Positions 1-7,793 are shown, numbered from the stretch's first letter. The stretch is DNA of 64,000 bases from Streptomyces sp. ASQP_92 (GCF_025399895.1 NZ_JAODUA010000015.1:1-64000), one strand, 5' to 3'. Made by a program: numbers and translations. The notes: a model not told the origin generated them from the sequence alone.

Positions 1-25
1 GCCCAGCATCGACGCCACCGCCTGA
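1..25 (+). CDS. possible 3' end of an upstream gene (partial)
   Basis: An open frame enters from the left edge and stops at TGA 23-25, ending in residues PSIDATA. The codons have the strong C/G third-position bias of the rest of the window, and a transcription terminator follows at 108-154. Only seven codons are visible, so no function can be given and the call could be chance. Confidence 0.25.
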
Positions 26-107
26 TGCGAGCGGGGGAGCGTCCGAGCGGGTAAGCACAAACTCTTCGCTCACGGCTCTTTGTTCGCGCTTCTTCCCTTC
101 GGATGGT

Positions 108-154
108 GATGCGGGGTCGGCCGGTTGTTCCGGTCGGCCCCGCATCGCTTTTTT
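108..154 (+). terminator. intrinsic terminator
   Basis: A 17-base stem (108-124 with 130-146, two G-U pairs) closes a five-base TTGTT loop and is followed by six T residues at 149-154. This is a classic rho-independent terminator for whatever is transcribed rightward from the left edge. Confidence 0.8.
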
Positions 155-551
155 GTGCGTGCGGTGTGTCAGCCAATTCCCGTACAGCGGAATTCTGTTG
201 ATTCCCTGCGATCGATCATCGGGGAAAGGCGCGCGAGGAAGAGGGAATCGGCAGGAGGAAGAGGGAGGCGCGGTAGAGGGGCCGGAAGACGAGACCGGGT
301 CCGAGCCCGCAATGGAGGTGCGCTGGTTCCTGCGCTCGCAGGCGCGGACCCGGCCATAAGGGGCTCCTACCCGGTTTTCCGCCCGGCATGGGGGCGCTTA
401 TTCGCCGTCGTCTCGGCGGTCCTCGTGTGCCCGTGCGGAGGTGCGCGCAGCAGAAGCGGCGGAGGCCTCATGCGGCAGGCACCTCATGCGGCAGGGGCCG
501 GCCCCGATGGGCTCGGCCCCTGCTGTCGACGTCGTACGACCCGTGACGCCG
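155..551. other. 397-base stretch without a gene
   Basis: No frame here has both a convincing start and consistent third-position GC bias. Purine-rich GGAGGAAG-like runs occur around 230-270, but none precedes a believable coding frame. I see no hairpin or repeat beyond the terminator to its left. Confidence 0.5.
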
Positions 552-713
552 CTACCAGCGATACCAGCGGGCGCTTCCACCTCGCGGACGCGCGACGAAC
601 CCGATGAGCCACAGCACCAGGACCACGACGGCGATCCACCACAGGGCCTTGAGGGCGAAGCCCGCACCGAAAAGGATCAGGGCGAGCAGAAGAACGAGAA
701 GCAGGGGAACCAT
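552..713 (-). CDS. 53-residue hydrophobic membrane protein, copy 1
   Basis: A small, probably membrane-embedded protein of a family common in Streptomyces and without known function. It has two hydrophobic segments (about residues 2-20 and 23-41) separated by a single lysine, and a short basic aromatic tail ending WYRW. The ATG at 711-713 is chosen because GGAGG lies nine bases upstream and because the sequence aligns from this Met with a second copy at 7824-7985. The two copies differ at only a few positions (for example AL/IL before the Trp pair, RPR/RPK in the tail), and their ribosome binding sites and leaders are almost identical, so this looks like a duplication. It lies near CsbD and PRC-barrel genes, which suggests an envelope-stress role; that is inference. 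Confidence 0.8.
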   Translation of the reverse strand: MVPLLLVLLLALILFGAGFALKALWWIAVVVLVLWLIGFVARPRGGSARWYRW

Positions 714-784
714 GGTTATCAACCTCCGGACCGCCGTGTGCCCCGAAAAGCGCCCCCCACGCGCCCGAGCGCGCTGATTCCCTT

Positions 785-828
785 TCCTCTGTATCGGCTC
801 CCCTGTAGGTATCCGCTCTCCTGTATCC
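785..828. repeat. three imperfect direct repeats upstream of the hydrophobic protein gene
   Basis: A pyrimidine-rich element of the form CYCCT-GTATC-CGCT occurs three times in about 45 bases (roughly 785-798, 801-816 and 817-828; the middle copy has an extra TAG). On the minus strand it reads GATAC-AGGAGAG. It lies 70-115 bases before the start of the 53-residue membrane protein gene, so it could be a multi-site regulator target. Confidence 0.5.
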
Positions 829-982
829 AAGCCGCGGAGGGCGGGCGCCGAACTCTTTGGCGTGAATCCGTGCGGCCGAGGAGTACCGTGGACGTAGTTC
901 CCGCCCGCACGGTTTAGATCTGCCGAATCCGGCGAGACGTACTGCTGTCGCAGTTTTACATCGACATGTGGGAGTGGTTTCT

Positions 983-1156
983 GTGTCCGGTGACGAAAAG
1001 GGCAAGTCGAAGGTCGAGCAGGCCAAGGGCAAGGTCAAGGAGACGGCCGGCCGGGCGGTGGGCAACGAGCGCCTGGAGGCCGAGGGCCGCGCCGAGCAGG
1101 CCAAGGGTGACGCCCGTCAGGCCAAGGAGAAGGTCAAGGACGTCTTCAAGCACTGA
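983..1156 (+). CDS. CsbD family stress protein
   Basis: A 57-residue, highly charged, almost entirely helical protein of the CsbD family (named after the Bacillus subtilis sigma-B-controlled gene). The sequence is a run of KVEQAKGKVKETAGR-type repeats with Lys, Glu, Ala and Gln and no hydrophobic core, typical of the family, whose biochemical role is unknown. The GTG at 983 is preferred over in-frame GTGs at 968 and 974 because GGAG sits eight bases upstream and because CsbD proteins start just before the KGKSKVEQAKGK stretch. A strong terminator follows directly. In related bacteria csbD genes belong to general-stress regulons, which matches the SigB/F-type sigma factor encoded at 8123. Confidence 0.9.
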   Translation: MSGDEKGKSKVEQAKGKVKETAGRAVGNERLEAEGRAEQAKGDARQAKEKVKDVFKH

Positions 1157-1169
1157 CCACCGCGGTCCG

Positions 1170-1218
1170 AACGTGGGGCGGGACCGGCCGGGAACTTCGG
1201 CCGGTCCCGCCCCACGTT
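1170..1218 (+). terminator. terminator hairpin after csbD-like gene
   Basis: A perfect 20-base inverted repeat (1170-1189 with 1199-1218) encloses a nine-base loop 14 bases after the csbD-like stop codon. There is no T tract, as is common for Streptomyces terminators. Confidence 0.85.
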
Positions 1219-1386
1219 CACGCGGCCGTCCCGGGGCGGGGGAGGGCGGCCGTAAATGCCTAGGGCACCTGGTGCGCACCTGGCAGACTCGTCGAATGCC
1301 TGAAGCGCCGCTTCCCGACCCAGCGCGACCTCTGGAGCGCCAGGCGGCACCGGCGGCCCCATGCGAGCGGGAGAAGGACGAGCAAG

Positions 1387-1857
1387 GTGCATATCGCGGT
1401 CGACGACCTCTCGGGACCCGAGGTCGCCAGGTTTCTCGATGAACACGTTCGACAGATGCAGTCCATCACGCCTCCGGAGAGCAAACACGCCCTCGATCTT
1501 GGTGCCCTGCGCGATCCTGGAATCACGTTCTGGTCGGCGCGGGACGGTGACACCGTGCTCGCCTGTGGCGCGATCAAGAGGATCGACGCGACGCATGCCG
1601 AGCTGAAGTCGATGCGTACCGCCCCGGCGCGCACCAGGACCGGGATCGCCTCCCGGATGCTGGAGCACATCATCACCGAAGCCGGGCGCATGGGTTTCAC
1701 GAGACTGAGCCTGGAGACCGGCACGGCCGATTTCTTCCGGCCGGCCAGGAAGCTCTATGAGAAGTTCGGGTTCACGCCCTGTGAGCCGTTCGGCGGCTAT
1801 CGGCATGACCGGAACAGTATTTTCATGACGAAGGACCTCAGCAGGCCGAGCCTCTAG
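1387..1857 (+). CDS. GNAT family N-acetyltransferase
   Basis: A 156-residue single-domain acetyltransferase that should transfer an acetyl group from acetyl-CoA to an amine; the substrate is not predictable. The N-terminal half carries the beta strands ending in ACGAIKRI. Motif A follows at about residues 77-95 (ELKSMRTAPARTRTGIASRML, with the R-x-x-G-I-A pyrophosphate loop). The motif B region (YEKFGF) lies near residue 122. The layout resembles the YsnE/PhnO-like group. The GTG start at 1387 has a GAAGGA element upstream. The gene stands alone, downstream of the csbD terminator. Confidence 0.85.
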   Translation: MHIAVDDLSGPEVARFLDEHVRQMQSITPPESKHALDLGALRDPGITFWSARDGDTVLACGAIKRIDATHAELKSMRTAPARTRTGIASRMLEHIITEAGRMGFTRLSLETGTADFFRPARKLYEKFGFTPCEPFGGYRHDRNSIFMTKDLSRPSL

Positions 1858-2020
1858 GCGAGGGACCGCGAGACGAAGATCCCGGAGAGGGCCTCGATCC
1901 CGCCGGTCGTGGCGAGACGTCCGCGGCGTTCACGAGGCCCCTCGGCACGGTCCCGGACGGCACCCAGGGACCATGCGCAAGGTCGGTTCGAGGACTTCGC
2001 CGGAGCGGCTTCCCTCGATG

Positions 2021-2209
2021 TCAGACGGGTTCGGCCGCTTGCATGAGCCGCTGAAAGGCCGACATGCAGGGCAGGCAGTGGTGGTCGGTTTGCGTGTTCT
2101 CTTCGGGGTCGAGGGGCTGGCCGCACAAGGTGGCGCGGTGATCATGGGCGACGACGTGCCACACCCGGCGGGTGCCGGTGACGGCCGTGCCGACGTGCAT
2201 TTCGTACAT
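2021..2209 (-). CDS. 62-residue Cys/His-rich small protein
   Basis: A small protein with a likely metal site: residues 22-29 carry H-D-H and Cys29, and residues 43-48 carry H-H-C-x-x-C (His43, His44, Cys45, Cys48). This suggests one zinc ion held by His and Cys ligands. The start is secure because GGAGG stands six bases before ATG 2207-2209. Streptomyces genomes contain several paralogues with the pattern W-H-x-V...C-G...H-x-C-x-x-C; their role is not known. The upstream side (2210-2540) is shared with a divergent metallo-beta-lactamase-fold gene, so the two may be co-regulated. Confidence 0.75.
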   Translation of the reverse strand: MYEMHVGTAVTGTRRVWHVVAHDHRATLCGQPLDPEENTQTDHHCLPCMSAFQRLMQAAEPV

Positions 2210-2422
2210 GGCGGTCCTCCTACAGGGGGAGCACTCCACACCATCACCGCTGCTGGGCGGTTGCCTGCCCGGGCGGTCTGTTCGGGTGAATCCGTCCGCC
2301 TCGTAGTCCGGATCTTCGCGTCGTATGTCGCCAGCTTCCACATCGTGTGGTAAGCGGCCGCCATCCAGGCGTCGTGGTTCGCGGCGCCGGCGACATGCTC
2401 CTCGCGCGTGCGCCCAGGCTCT

Positions 2423-2449
2423 CAACTACCTCTCGGATTAAGGTAGTTG
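2423..2449. promoter_or_regulatory. palindromic operator candidate upstream of the MBL-fold gene
   Basis: Perfect nine-base arms CAACTACCT (2423-2431) and AGGTAGTTG (2441-2449) are separated by nine bases. The site lies in the 331-base divergent region 2210-2540, about 90 bases before the gene at 2541. There is no T tract and no upstream gene ending nearby on the plus strand, so a regulator-binding site is more likely than a terminator. No regulator gene adjoins it. Confidence 0.6.
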
Positions 2450-2540
2450 GCGGAGTCGCCGCCGTACCCACCGCCGCGTAAGGGACTTCGTGGCACGGCG
2501 CCGGCCCCGGTTCGGCCCGCCCCTCTGGAAGGAGCCCGTC

Positions 2541-3410
2541 ATGGACGGCTGGTACGTGGACGACCGCTGCACCAACTGCGATGTCGCCCGGCAGTTCGCG
2601 CCCGAGCTGATAGACGAGGCCGACGGGAAGTCGCGGATACTGCGCTCCCCGGTCGGCCGGGCGGAGACGCGGCGGTTCCACGCCGCCGCCTTCGCCTGCC
2701 CCACCCGTTCGATCCGCCCGGTCACCGGGCGCACGGACCAGGCCCTCGACCCGTTTCCGATGGCGCTGGACGACGGCGTACTCATCTGCGGCCACAACTC
2801 GCGCCACACCGCCGGCGCCAACTCCTACCTCTTACCGCGGCCCTCCGGCGCGGTGATGATGATCGACACGCCCCGCTGGAGCCCCCAACTCGCCCGACGG
2901 TACGAGGAATTGGGACCGGTGACCGACGTTCTGCTCACTCACCGGGACCACGCGGCCCACGGCCGTAGGTACGCGGACCACTTCGGGGCCCGCCTGTGGA
3001 TCCACGAGGGAGACATCGAGGCGGCCCCGGACGCCGACCAGGTGATCCGGGGCCTCGATCCCATGGAGGTGGGCGAGGGGGTCACGGTCCACCCACTGCC
3101 CGGCCACACCCGGGGAAGCGTGCTCTACCTCGCGGACGACCGGTACTGCTTCAGCGGCGACAGCTTCTACTGGTCACGCGCCACGCAGGACCTGGCGGTG
3201 GCGGACAGTGTGACCTGGTACTCCATCGAGGAACTGGCCGCCTCGCTGGCCAGGACGGCCGAACGGCTCCGCTTCGAGTGGGTCCTGCCCGGCCACGGGG
3301 ACCGCCGCCATCGCCCCGCGGACGAGATGTCCCGCCGACTGCGCGCCCTGACGGAACGCACCCGGCTGCTCAGGCCCCGTCCGGTCGACTTCACCGCCGT
3401 ACGGTGGTGA
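2541..3410 (+). CDS. metallo-beta-lactamase-fold hydrolase with a ferredoxin-like N-terminus; contains a TTA codon
   Basis: A 289-residue two-part protein. Residues 1-60 resemble a small ferredoxin: C10-T-N-C13 and, later, A-C53-P, which could hold a partial or 3Fe-4S-type cluster. Residues about 85-289 form a metallo-beta-lactamase domain with the metal motif T-H-R-D-H-A-A-H, then P-G-H-T-R-G, F-S-G-D and L-P-G-H-G-D. The first motif has Arg where the classic second residue of HxHxDH would be read, as in glyoxalase-II-like outliers. ATG 2541 is supported by GGAAGGAG upstream. Codon 98 (2832-2834) is TTA, so in Streptomyces translation should depend on the bldA tRNA and be tied to development. 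The substrate is unknown. Confidence 0.85.
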   Translation: MDGWYVDDRCTNCDVARQFAPELIDEADGKSRILRSPVGRAETRRFHAAAFACPTRSIRPVTGRTDQALDPFPMALDDGVLICGHNSRHTAGANSYLLPRPSGAVMMIDTPRWSPQLARRYEELGPVTDVLLTHRDHAAHGRRYADHFGARLWIHEGDIEAAPDADQVIRGLDPMEVGEGVTVHPLPGHTRGSVLYLADDRYCFSGDSFYWSRATQDLAVADSVTWYSIEELAASLARTAERLRFEWVLPGHGDRRHRPADEMSRRLRALTERTRLLRPRPVDFTAVRW

Positions 3411-3456
3411 GGGGCGGGCCCCCGGCCGCCTCCGGCCCCCCAAGTGCCGTGCGGAA

Positions 3457-3479
3457 GCCGCCGGTTGGGAGCCGGCGGC
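3457..3479. terminator. hairpin between convergent genes
   Basis: Arms GCCGCCGG (3457-3464) and CCGGCGGC (3472-3479) close a seven-base loop. The hairpin lies between the plus-strand MBL-fold gene and the minus-strand peptidase gene and could end transcription from both sides. Confidence 0.6.
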
Positions 3480-3503
3480 CAGGGGGCCGGGTGCCGCGTC
3501 GGC

Positions 3504-5135
3504 CTACCGGTGGGCGCCGTGGACGGCTTCGGGGTCGGTCGGCGAGAGGGGCTTGGTGGCGGCCTTTCCGGCGAAGGCGGGGGCAGGGGTCACATAGACG
3601 GGGTCCGGAGCGGCCTCGGGGGCGCAGGTCTTGGCGATGCGGCCGCGGCCCGTGGGCAGGCTGCCGTCGCGGAGGTAGTCGGTGAAGGTGTCGTCCAGAC
3701 AGGCGTTGCCGTGGAAGAGGATCTCGTGGAAGCTGCCGCCGTTCTGGACGACCAGCTTCGAACCCGGCAGCGCGTCATGCATGGCGAGGCCGCCCTCGTA
3801 CGGGGTGGCGGCGTCCTCGGTGGCCTGGAAGAGCAGCACGGGCGGCAGACCCTTGCCGGTGATCTTCATACGGCCCGCGGTGTTGCCCTGGTGGGGCCAG
3901 AACATACAGGCCGCGTTGAACCACATGTTGTTGTACGTGTAGAAGGGCGCCGAGGCGTTGACCTTGGCCTGGTCCTTCTTCCAGAACTCCCAGTCCCGGG
4001 GCCAGGCGTTCTCCGTGCACTGCGCCGCGTTGTACGCGGGGAAGGTGCCGTCGTCGGCGCCCGGCGCCGCGTACCGGTTGTAGGCGATGTTCAGGGGCTG
4101 GGTGTCGTGGTGGGTGACATAGGCGGAGAGCACGGTCGCCATCCTGGGCCAGCGCAGGAAGTTGTACCCGCCCCCGTAGAAGGTGTCCTCGAATTCGGCG
4201 GGGCCGATCTTGCCGGCGGCCGGGGCGGCATCGACCGGGTGGGTCCGCAGGTCCGCCTCGACCTGCTGGTACGCCTTTTCGACCGCGGCGCCGTCCGTGC
4301 CCAGGTGGTACACCGAGTCGGCCCTGGCCGCCCAGTCGGCGAAGGCGTCGAAGCGGCGCTGGTGCTCCTTGTCCTGGAGCACGTTGTGGTCGTACCAGGT
4401 GATGGTGGGGCCGACGATGCTGTCCAGGACCATCCGGCGAACGCGCGAGGGGAACAGCTGGCCGTAGGTGGAGCCCAGTGAGGTGCCCCAGGAGCCGCCA
4501 TAGAAATTGATCTTCGGGGCGCCGAGTGCGCGTCGGATGCTGTCCATGTCGCGGGCGTTGTCGACGGTGGTCATGTGGGGCATCAGCCAGGACCAGTCGG
4601 CCGCACAGTCCGCCGCGTATCCGGCGGCCTTCGCCAGCCATGCCTTCGAAGTGCCCTGGCTCACCTGGTAGTCGGGCCGGGGGCCGTCGAAGTAGTGCGC
4701 GTCGCACAGGACATGGGGCTCGCTCGCGTTGGTGCCGCGCGGGTCGAAACCGATCCAGTCGTAGGTCGCGGCGACGTCCTTGGGGATCTGCCCGGCGATG
4801 TACGCGGGCATCCAGAGCCCGGAGTCGCCCGGGCCGCCGGGGTTGAGCAGGATCGGCCCCTGCTGCTCGCTTTTGGGTGCGGTGGCCGGGAGCCGGTTCA
4901 CCTTGATCTTGATCTTCCGGCCGTGCGGGTCGGCGTAGTCCACCGGCACATCGAGCATCGCGCACTGCAACGCGGGGGTGGCGGTGTCGCCGCACGAGTT
5001 CCAGTCGAGCTTGCCCTGTCCGGTGTCCTGGGCGGCGGAGGTGTCGGGTGAGGCGCTGGCGGCGGTCGTTCCGGTGAGGGCTGCGACGGCCGTGACGGCC
5101 GAGAGCAGGGCGATGACTTTTCTCATGCAGTGCAT
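3504..5135 (-). CDS. secreted tripeptidyl-aminopeptidase-like alpha/beta hydrolase
   Basis: A 543-residue exported serine peptidase of the TAP family (alpha/beta-hydrolase core plus TAP-like C-terminal domain), expected to release N-terminal tripeptides outside the cell. Residues 1-28 are a Sec signal peptide (MRK, hydrophobic core, ASA cleavage site). The oxyanion segment LLNPGGPGDSG follows near residue 97. The nucleophile motif is Y-G-G-S-W-G-T-S near residue 215. The acid is probably Asp in the TEDAATP stretch and the histidine is in SFHEILFHGNAC near the end. Two close ATG codons (5133-5135 and 5124-5126) are possible starts and neither has a strong ribosome binding site. A lipoprotein gene lies upstream on the same strand. 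Confidence 0.88.
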   Translation of the reverse strand: MHCMRKVIALLSAVTAVAALTGTTAASASPDTSAAQDTGQGKLDWNSCGDTATPALQCAMLDVPVDYADPHGRKIKIKVNRLPATAPKSEQQGPILLNPGGPGDSGLWMPAYIAGQIPKDVAATYDWIGFDPRGTNASEPHVLCDAHYFDGPRPDYQVSQGTSKAWLAKAAGYAADCAADWSWLMPHMTTVDNARDMDSIRRALGAPKINFYGGSWGTSLGSTYGQLFPSRVRRMVLDSIVGPTITWYDHNVLQDKEHQRRFDAFADWAARADSVYHLGTDGAAVEKAYQQVEADLRTHPVDAAPAAGKIGPAEFEDTFYGGGYNFLRWPRMATVLSAYVTHHDTQPLNIAYNRYAAPGADDGTFPAYNAAQCTENAWPRDWEFWKKDQAKVNASAPFYTYNNMWFNAACMFWPHQGNTAGRMKITGKGLPPVLLFQATEDAATPYEGGLAMHDALPGSKLVVQNGGSFHEILFHGNACLDDTFTDYLRDGSLPTGRGRIAKTCAPEAAPDPVYVTPAPAFAGKAATKPLSPTDPEAVHGAHR

Positions 5136-5156
5136 GATGTGATATGTGAAATTTTA

Positions 5157-5185
5157 CAGCTAGGGAACTGACGGGTCGTTATCAA
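5157..5185 (-). promoter_or_regulatory. candidate promoter of the secreted peptidase
   Basis: On the minus strand TTGATA (5180-5185) and TAGCTG (5157-5162) are separated by 17 bases, a reasonable sigma-70-type pair about 20 bases upstream of the peptidase start. The local AT content is clearly higher than the surroundings. Confidence 0.4.
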
Positions 5186-5248
5186 GCTGTTACAGCAGGG
5201 GAGTTGGGGTGCCCGGTGGGGTGGTGGCTCCGAGCCGGGTCCGGCGAC

Positions 5249-5704
5249 TCAGTGGCCCAGCTGCTGCCGGCAGGCGCGTACGACCGACGGGTCGAAGCCG
5301 GTTCCCTTGGCCCACGTGCACACCATCCCGGGGTCGTAGTGGGGGTGGGGGGCACGGGCTCGGGGGTGGCGCGGTGCGGGTTCGGGGTGCGGGGCACCGG
5401 CCCGGGCGTGACCGGGGGAGTGGGGCGCGGGGGCGGGAGCCGCGGCTTCGGGTTCCCGGTGGGTGCGTACGGTTCGCTCGGCGGCCCGGGCGCCGACGGG
5501 CTCGTGCGGGGCTGTCGCGGGGTCGTTCGCAGGGGCCAGGGTCTCGCGTGCGAGGGGCTCCGCCGGGTCGGGGGCCACCGTGACGATGCGGCGCGCGTCG
5601 GGCTCGACCCCGCTTCCCGGCGGCGCGGTCCCGGGCGCGACGGTGACACAGCCCGAGGCGAGCAGCCCCGCGCACATCACCCACAACAGGCGGTCCCAGC
5701 GCAT
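5249..5704 (-). CDS. lipoprotein with Pro/Ala/His-rich linker
   Basis: A 151-residue predicted lipoprotein. Residues 1-20 form a signal peptide ending in the lipobox L-A-S-G-C, so Cys20 should be lipidated and the mature protein tethered outside the membrane. A low-complexity Pro/Ala/Arg/His linker occupies about residues 30-120. A short conserved-looking C-terminal module follows (MVCTWAKGTGFDPSVVRACR), with two cysteines that could form a disulfide. The ATG at 5702-5704 is chosen because it starts the signal peptide and has AAGGGG upstream; longer in-frame starts would bury the signal. Function unknown; several Streptomyces lipoproteins share a C-terminal module of this kind. Confidence 0.75.
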   Translation of the reverse strand: MRWDRLLWVMCAGLLASGCVTVAPGTAPPGSGVEPDARRIVTVAPDPAEPLARETLAPANDPATAPHEPVGARAAERTVRTHREPEAAAPAPAPHSPGHARAGAPHPEPAPRHPRARAPHPHYDPGMVCTWAKGTGFDPSVVRACRQQLGH

Positions 5705-6050
5705 CAGCACCCCTTGCTCACGGTCTCCCATGTCGAAGGATCTTCGTAGCGGGGCCGCCCCGCCGAAGTCGAGCTGAGGGGAGGCCGCTTCACGCGTGAG
5801 GGTGGAAACGGTGATCATCGCACCGGAATGCGACGGGCGCGGTGGCGGCGCGTTCACCCGGGCGGCGTAACTTCCCGGCGCACGCCGACAGCGGGTCTGG
5901 CCGTACGTGGACTGGGGAGTGAGCCGTCGTACAGGAGTGATTCGGGTCGCAGGCGCGGGTGGGGTGTGGCGGGGTGGGAGGGAGAGTCACGGCTCCGTGT
6001 CCGGATGCCGTTTCGTCCCTAGCCTTCCCCACAGGTCAGGAGTGATCCGC
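5705..6050. other. 346-base divergent intergenic region
   Basis: This region separates the lipoprotein gene from the PRC-barrel/DUF2382 gene and must hold both promoters. The ten-base word CAGGAGTGAT occurs twice (about 5931 and 6038), the second time as the ribosome binding site of the downstream gene. I see no convincing palindrome or gene. Confidence 0.4.
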
Positions 6051-6869
6051 ATGAACACCGGTGACATGTTCAACCGCCCCGAGGGTCTGAAGGGCCTCGT
6101 GGCCTACGACCCCGATGGAGAGAAGATCGGCGGTGTCGAACAGGTCTACCTGGACGATGCCTCGGGCCGCCCGGAGTGGGTCACGGTCAAGACGGGGCTG
6201 TTCGGCACCAAGGAGTCCTTCGTCCCGCTGGCGGGCGCCCGTCGTGACGGCGACGCCCTGCACGTCGGGTACGCCAAGAGCATGGTGAAGGACGCGCCGC
6301 GTCTGGACGCCGAGGAGCACCTCGACGTCGACCAGGAGCGCGAGCTGTACCGGCACTACGGCGTCGACGGCCACACCACGGCCAGCCCGGGCCCGGGCGG
6401 AGCCGCCGGAAGCGTCGACGTGCCCGGCAACGCCACCGGCACCGACGTCCACGCCCGGTACGGCAGGGACGAGGACGCCCTCGTGCGCTCCGAGGAGCGG
6501 CTGCGCGTCGGCACGGAGAACCAGGAAGTGGGCCGGGCGCGGCTGCGCAAGGTCGTCGTCACGGAGGACGTGACCACGACCGTCCCGGTCAGCCACGAAG
6601 AGGTACGGGTGGTGCGTGAGCCCATCCGCGAGGGCGACCGCGCCCGTGCCGACATCGGCGAGGCGGAGTCCGAGGTGACGCTCCACGCCGAGCGCCCGGT
6701 CGTGCGCAAGGAAGCCGTTCCGGTCGAACGGGTCCGCCTGGAGACGGAGAAGGTCACCGAGCAGCGCGAGGTGTCCGACACCGTCCGCAAGGAGCAGATC
6801 CAGTACGACGACGAGACCGGCAAGGGCGAGCGCCGGCGCGGCGACGGCCGCGGCGACAGGCGCCGCTGA
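6051..6869 (+). CDS. PRC-barrel and DUF2382 domain stress protein
   Basis: A 272-residue cytoplasmic protein. Residues about 8-80 are a PRC-barrel domain (KGLVAYDPDGEKIGGVEQVYLDD, then the EWVTVKTGLFGTKESFVPL strand), a small beta-barrel found in photosynthetic reaction-centre H subunits and in RimM. Residues about 130-250 are DUF2382 (the YsnF/AvaK-type stress domain), with two RLRVGTENQEVGRARLRK/VRKEAVPVERVRLETEKV-like repeats rich in Arg, Glu and Val. The C-terminus is a basic RRRGDGRGD tail. ATG 6051 has AGGAG nine bases upstream. A strong terminator follows, so the gene is probably monocistronic. The exact function is unknown; the family is linked to general stress. Confidence 0.9.
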   Translation: MNTGDMFNRPEGLKGLVAYDPDGEKIGGVEQVYLDDASGRPEWVTVKTGLFGTKESFVPLAGARRDGDALHVGYAKSMVKDAPRLDAEEHLDVDQERELYRHYGVDGHTTASPGPGGAAGSVDVPGNATGTDVHARYGRDEDALVRSEERLRVGTENQEVGRARLRKVVVTEDVTTTVPVSHEEVRVVREPIREGDRARADIGEAESEVTLHAERPVVRKEAVPVERVRLETEKVTEQREVSDTVRKEQIQYDDETGKGERRRGDGRGDRRR

Positions 6870-6886
6870 ACCGGCTGCCACCGCTG

Positions 6887-6935
6887 AACGCACTCTCCCG
6901 CCGCCCCATGAGCAGGGGCGGCGGGAGAGTGCGTT
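6887..6935 (+). terminator. strong terminator after PRC/DUF2382 gene
   Basis: A perfect 21-base inverted repeat (6887-6907 with 6915-6935) with a seven-base loop starts 18 bases after the stop codon and ends in TTT. Confidence 0.9.
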
Positions 6936-6968
6936 TCCGGGCCGGAGGTGGGGAGCCGGAGCGACCGC

Positions 6969-7058
6969 TCAGCGCCGGTGGCGGTTGTGGTGGGGGTGGT
7001 GCCAGGTGAGAGCGACGGCGAGGGCGACGGGCACGAGGATGAGCGTCGTGAACATCAT
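6969..7058 (-). CDS. putative 29-residue membrane micropeptide
   Basis: A short frame starting ATGATG encodes one hydrophobic helix (MMFTTLILVPVALAVALTW) followed by a His/Arg-rich tail (HHPHHNRHRR). Almost every third codon position is G or C, as in real genes here, and the hydrophobic-then-basic layout is typical of single-pass micropeptides. No clear ribosome binding site precedes it, so it may be leaderless or not expressed. It lies in the otherwise empty space between two terminators (6887-6935 and 7178-7228). Confidence 0.4.
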   Translation of the reverse strand: MMFTTLILVPVALAVALTWHHPHHNRHRR

Positions 7059-7177
7059 GAAAGACGCGTGCCCGTGAGGCGGCGGGCTACACGCCGTGTC
7101 ACCCGTGAGGGCCCCCGGGCTGCTGCAACTGCTTCCTCGCGTACGCCTCGCGAACGCACGAACGCCGCTGCCCGCGC

Positions 7178-7228
7178 ACGAGCGAGGGGGCGGCCGCCCG
7201 GCACTCGGGCGGCCACCCCCTCGCTCGT
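7178..7228 (-). terminator. terminator of the PRC-barrel gene
   Basis: 23-base arms (7178-7200 and 7206-7228) with a single mismatch and a five-base loop stand ten bases beyond the stop codon of the minus-strand gene at 7239. Confidence 0.85.
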
Positions 7229-7238
7229 CATGGGGTGA

Positions 7239-7607
7239 TCAGGCGGGCCTGCCGCCGAAGGGGGCGCCGGTGCCGTAGTAGGTGCCGAGTTCCTCGTTGT
7301 AGCCCGCGTTGTTGAGGTGCTCGTCCCGGATGAACTCGGGGGCGTTCTTGATCTGGTCCTTGGTGCGGTCCACGTAGATCTTCTGCTCGTCCGCGTCGAT
7401 CCGCTCGACCGTACCGGCGGGCAGGAGGACTTCCTTGCCGAAGATCCAGGGGCCGGTGTCGACCACGATGTAGGCGGAGCCGGCCTCGTCCGAATGCTTG
7501 TCGACCTTGCCGATGGATCCGTCCGTCGCCTCGACCTTGTAACCCGTCAGATCGACGTCGGCCAGACGGCCGGAGTTCTCGCGGTAGCCCCACATGTTGT
7601 CGGACAT
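7239..7607 (-). CDS. PRC-barrel domain protein
   Basis: A 122-residue single-domain PRC-barrel protein. The barrel spans about residues 18-90: LTGYKVEATDGSIGKVDKHSDE, then AYIVVDTGPWIFGKEVLLPAG and VERIDADEQKIYVDRTKDQIKNAP. The short C-terminal tail is Tyr- and Gly-rich (YNEELGTYYGTGAPFGG). The start is secure: GAGGAG lies about nine bases before ATG 7605-7607. It has its own terminator. Like the PRC/DUF2382 gene it is probably stress induced; the molecular partner is not known. Confidence 0.88.
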   Translation of the reverse strand: MSDNMWGYRENSGRLADVDLTGYKVEATDGSIGKVDKHSDEAGSAYIVVDTGPWIFGKEVLLPAGTVERIDADEQKIYVDRTKDQIKNAPEFIRDEHLNNAGYNEELGTYYGTGAPFGGRPA

Positions 7608-7752
7608 GAAAACAACTCCTCAGGTCAACTGTGCCAGTTCTGATAGGGAGGCCGCTTTTCTCGTATCCCGTTGGCCGCAGGATGTGAGAGATGCGGTTCC
7701 GCTGAAAGGGCGTGTGCCCTCAAAGGGTTGTCCCACACCCCCAGGGGCGGGA

Positions 7753-7793
7753 ACAAAAAGAAAGCGGGGCCCACCCTGAACAGGGCAGACCCC
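7753..7793 (-). terminator. rho-independent terminator of the second hydrophobic protein gene
   Basis: Read on the minus strand, a 13-pair stem (7781-7793 with 7766-7778, three G-U pairs) is followed by a GCTTTCTTTTTG tract at 7754-7765. It lies just past the stop codon of the gene at 7824. Confidence 0.8.

Noticed and set aside
28..105. tRNA-like sequence after the left edge (GTCCGAGCGG followed by GTTCGCGC)
   Set aside because: The acceptor arms do not pair and no anticodon stem forms, so a tRNA is not supported.
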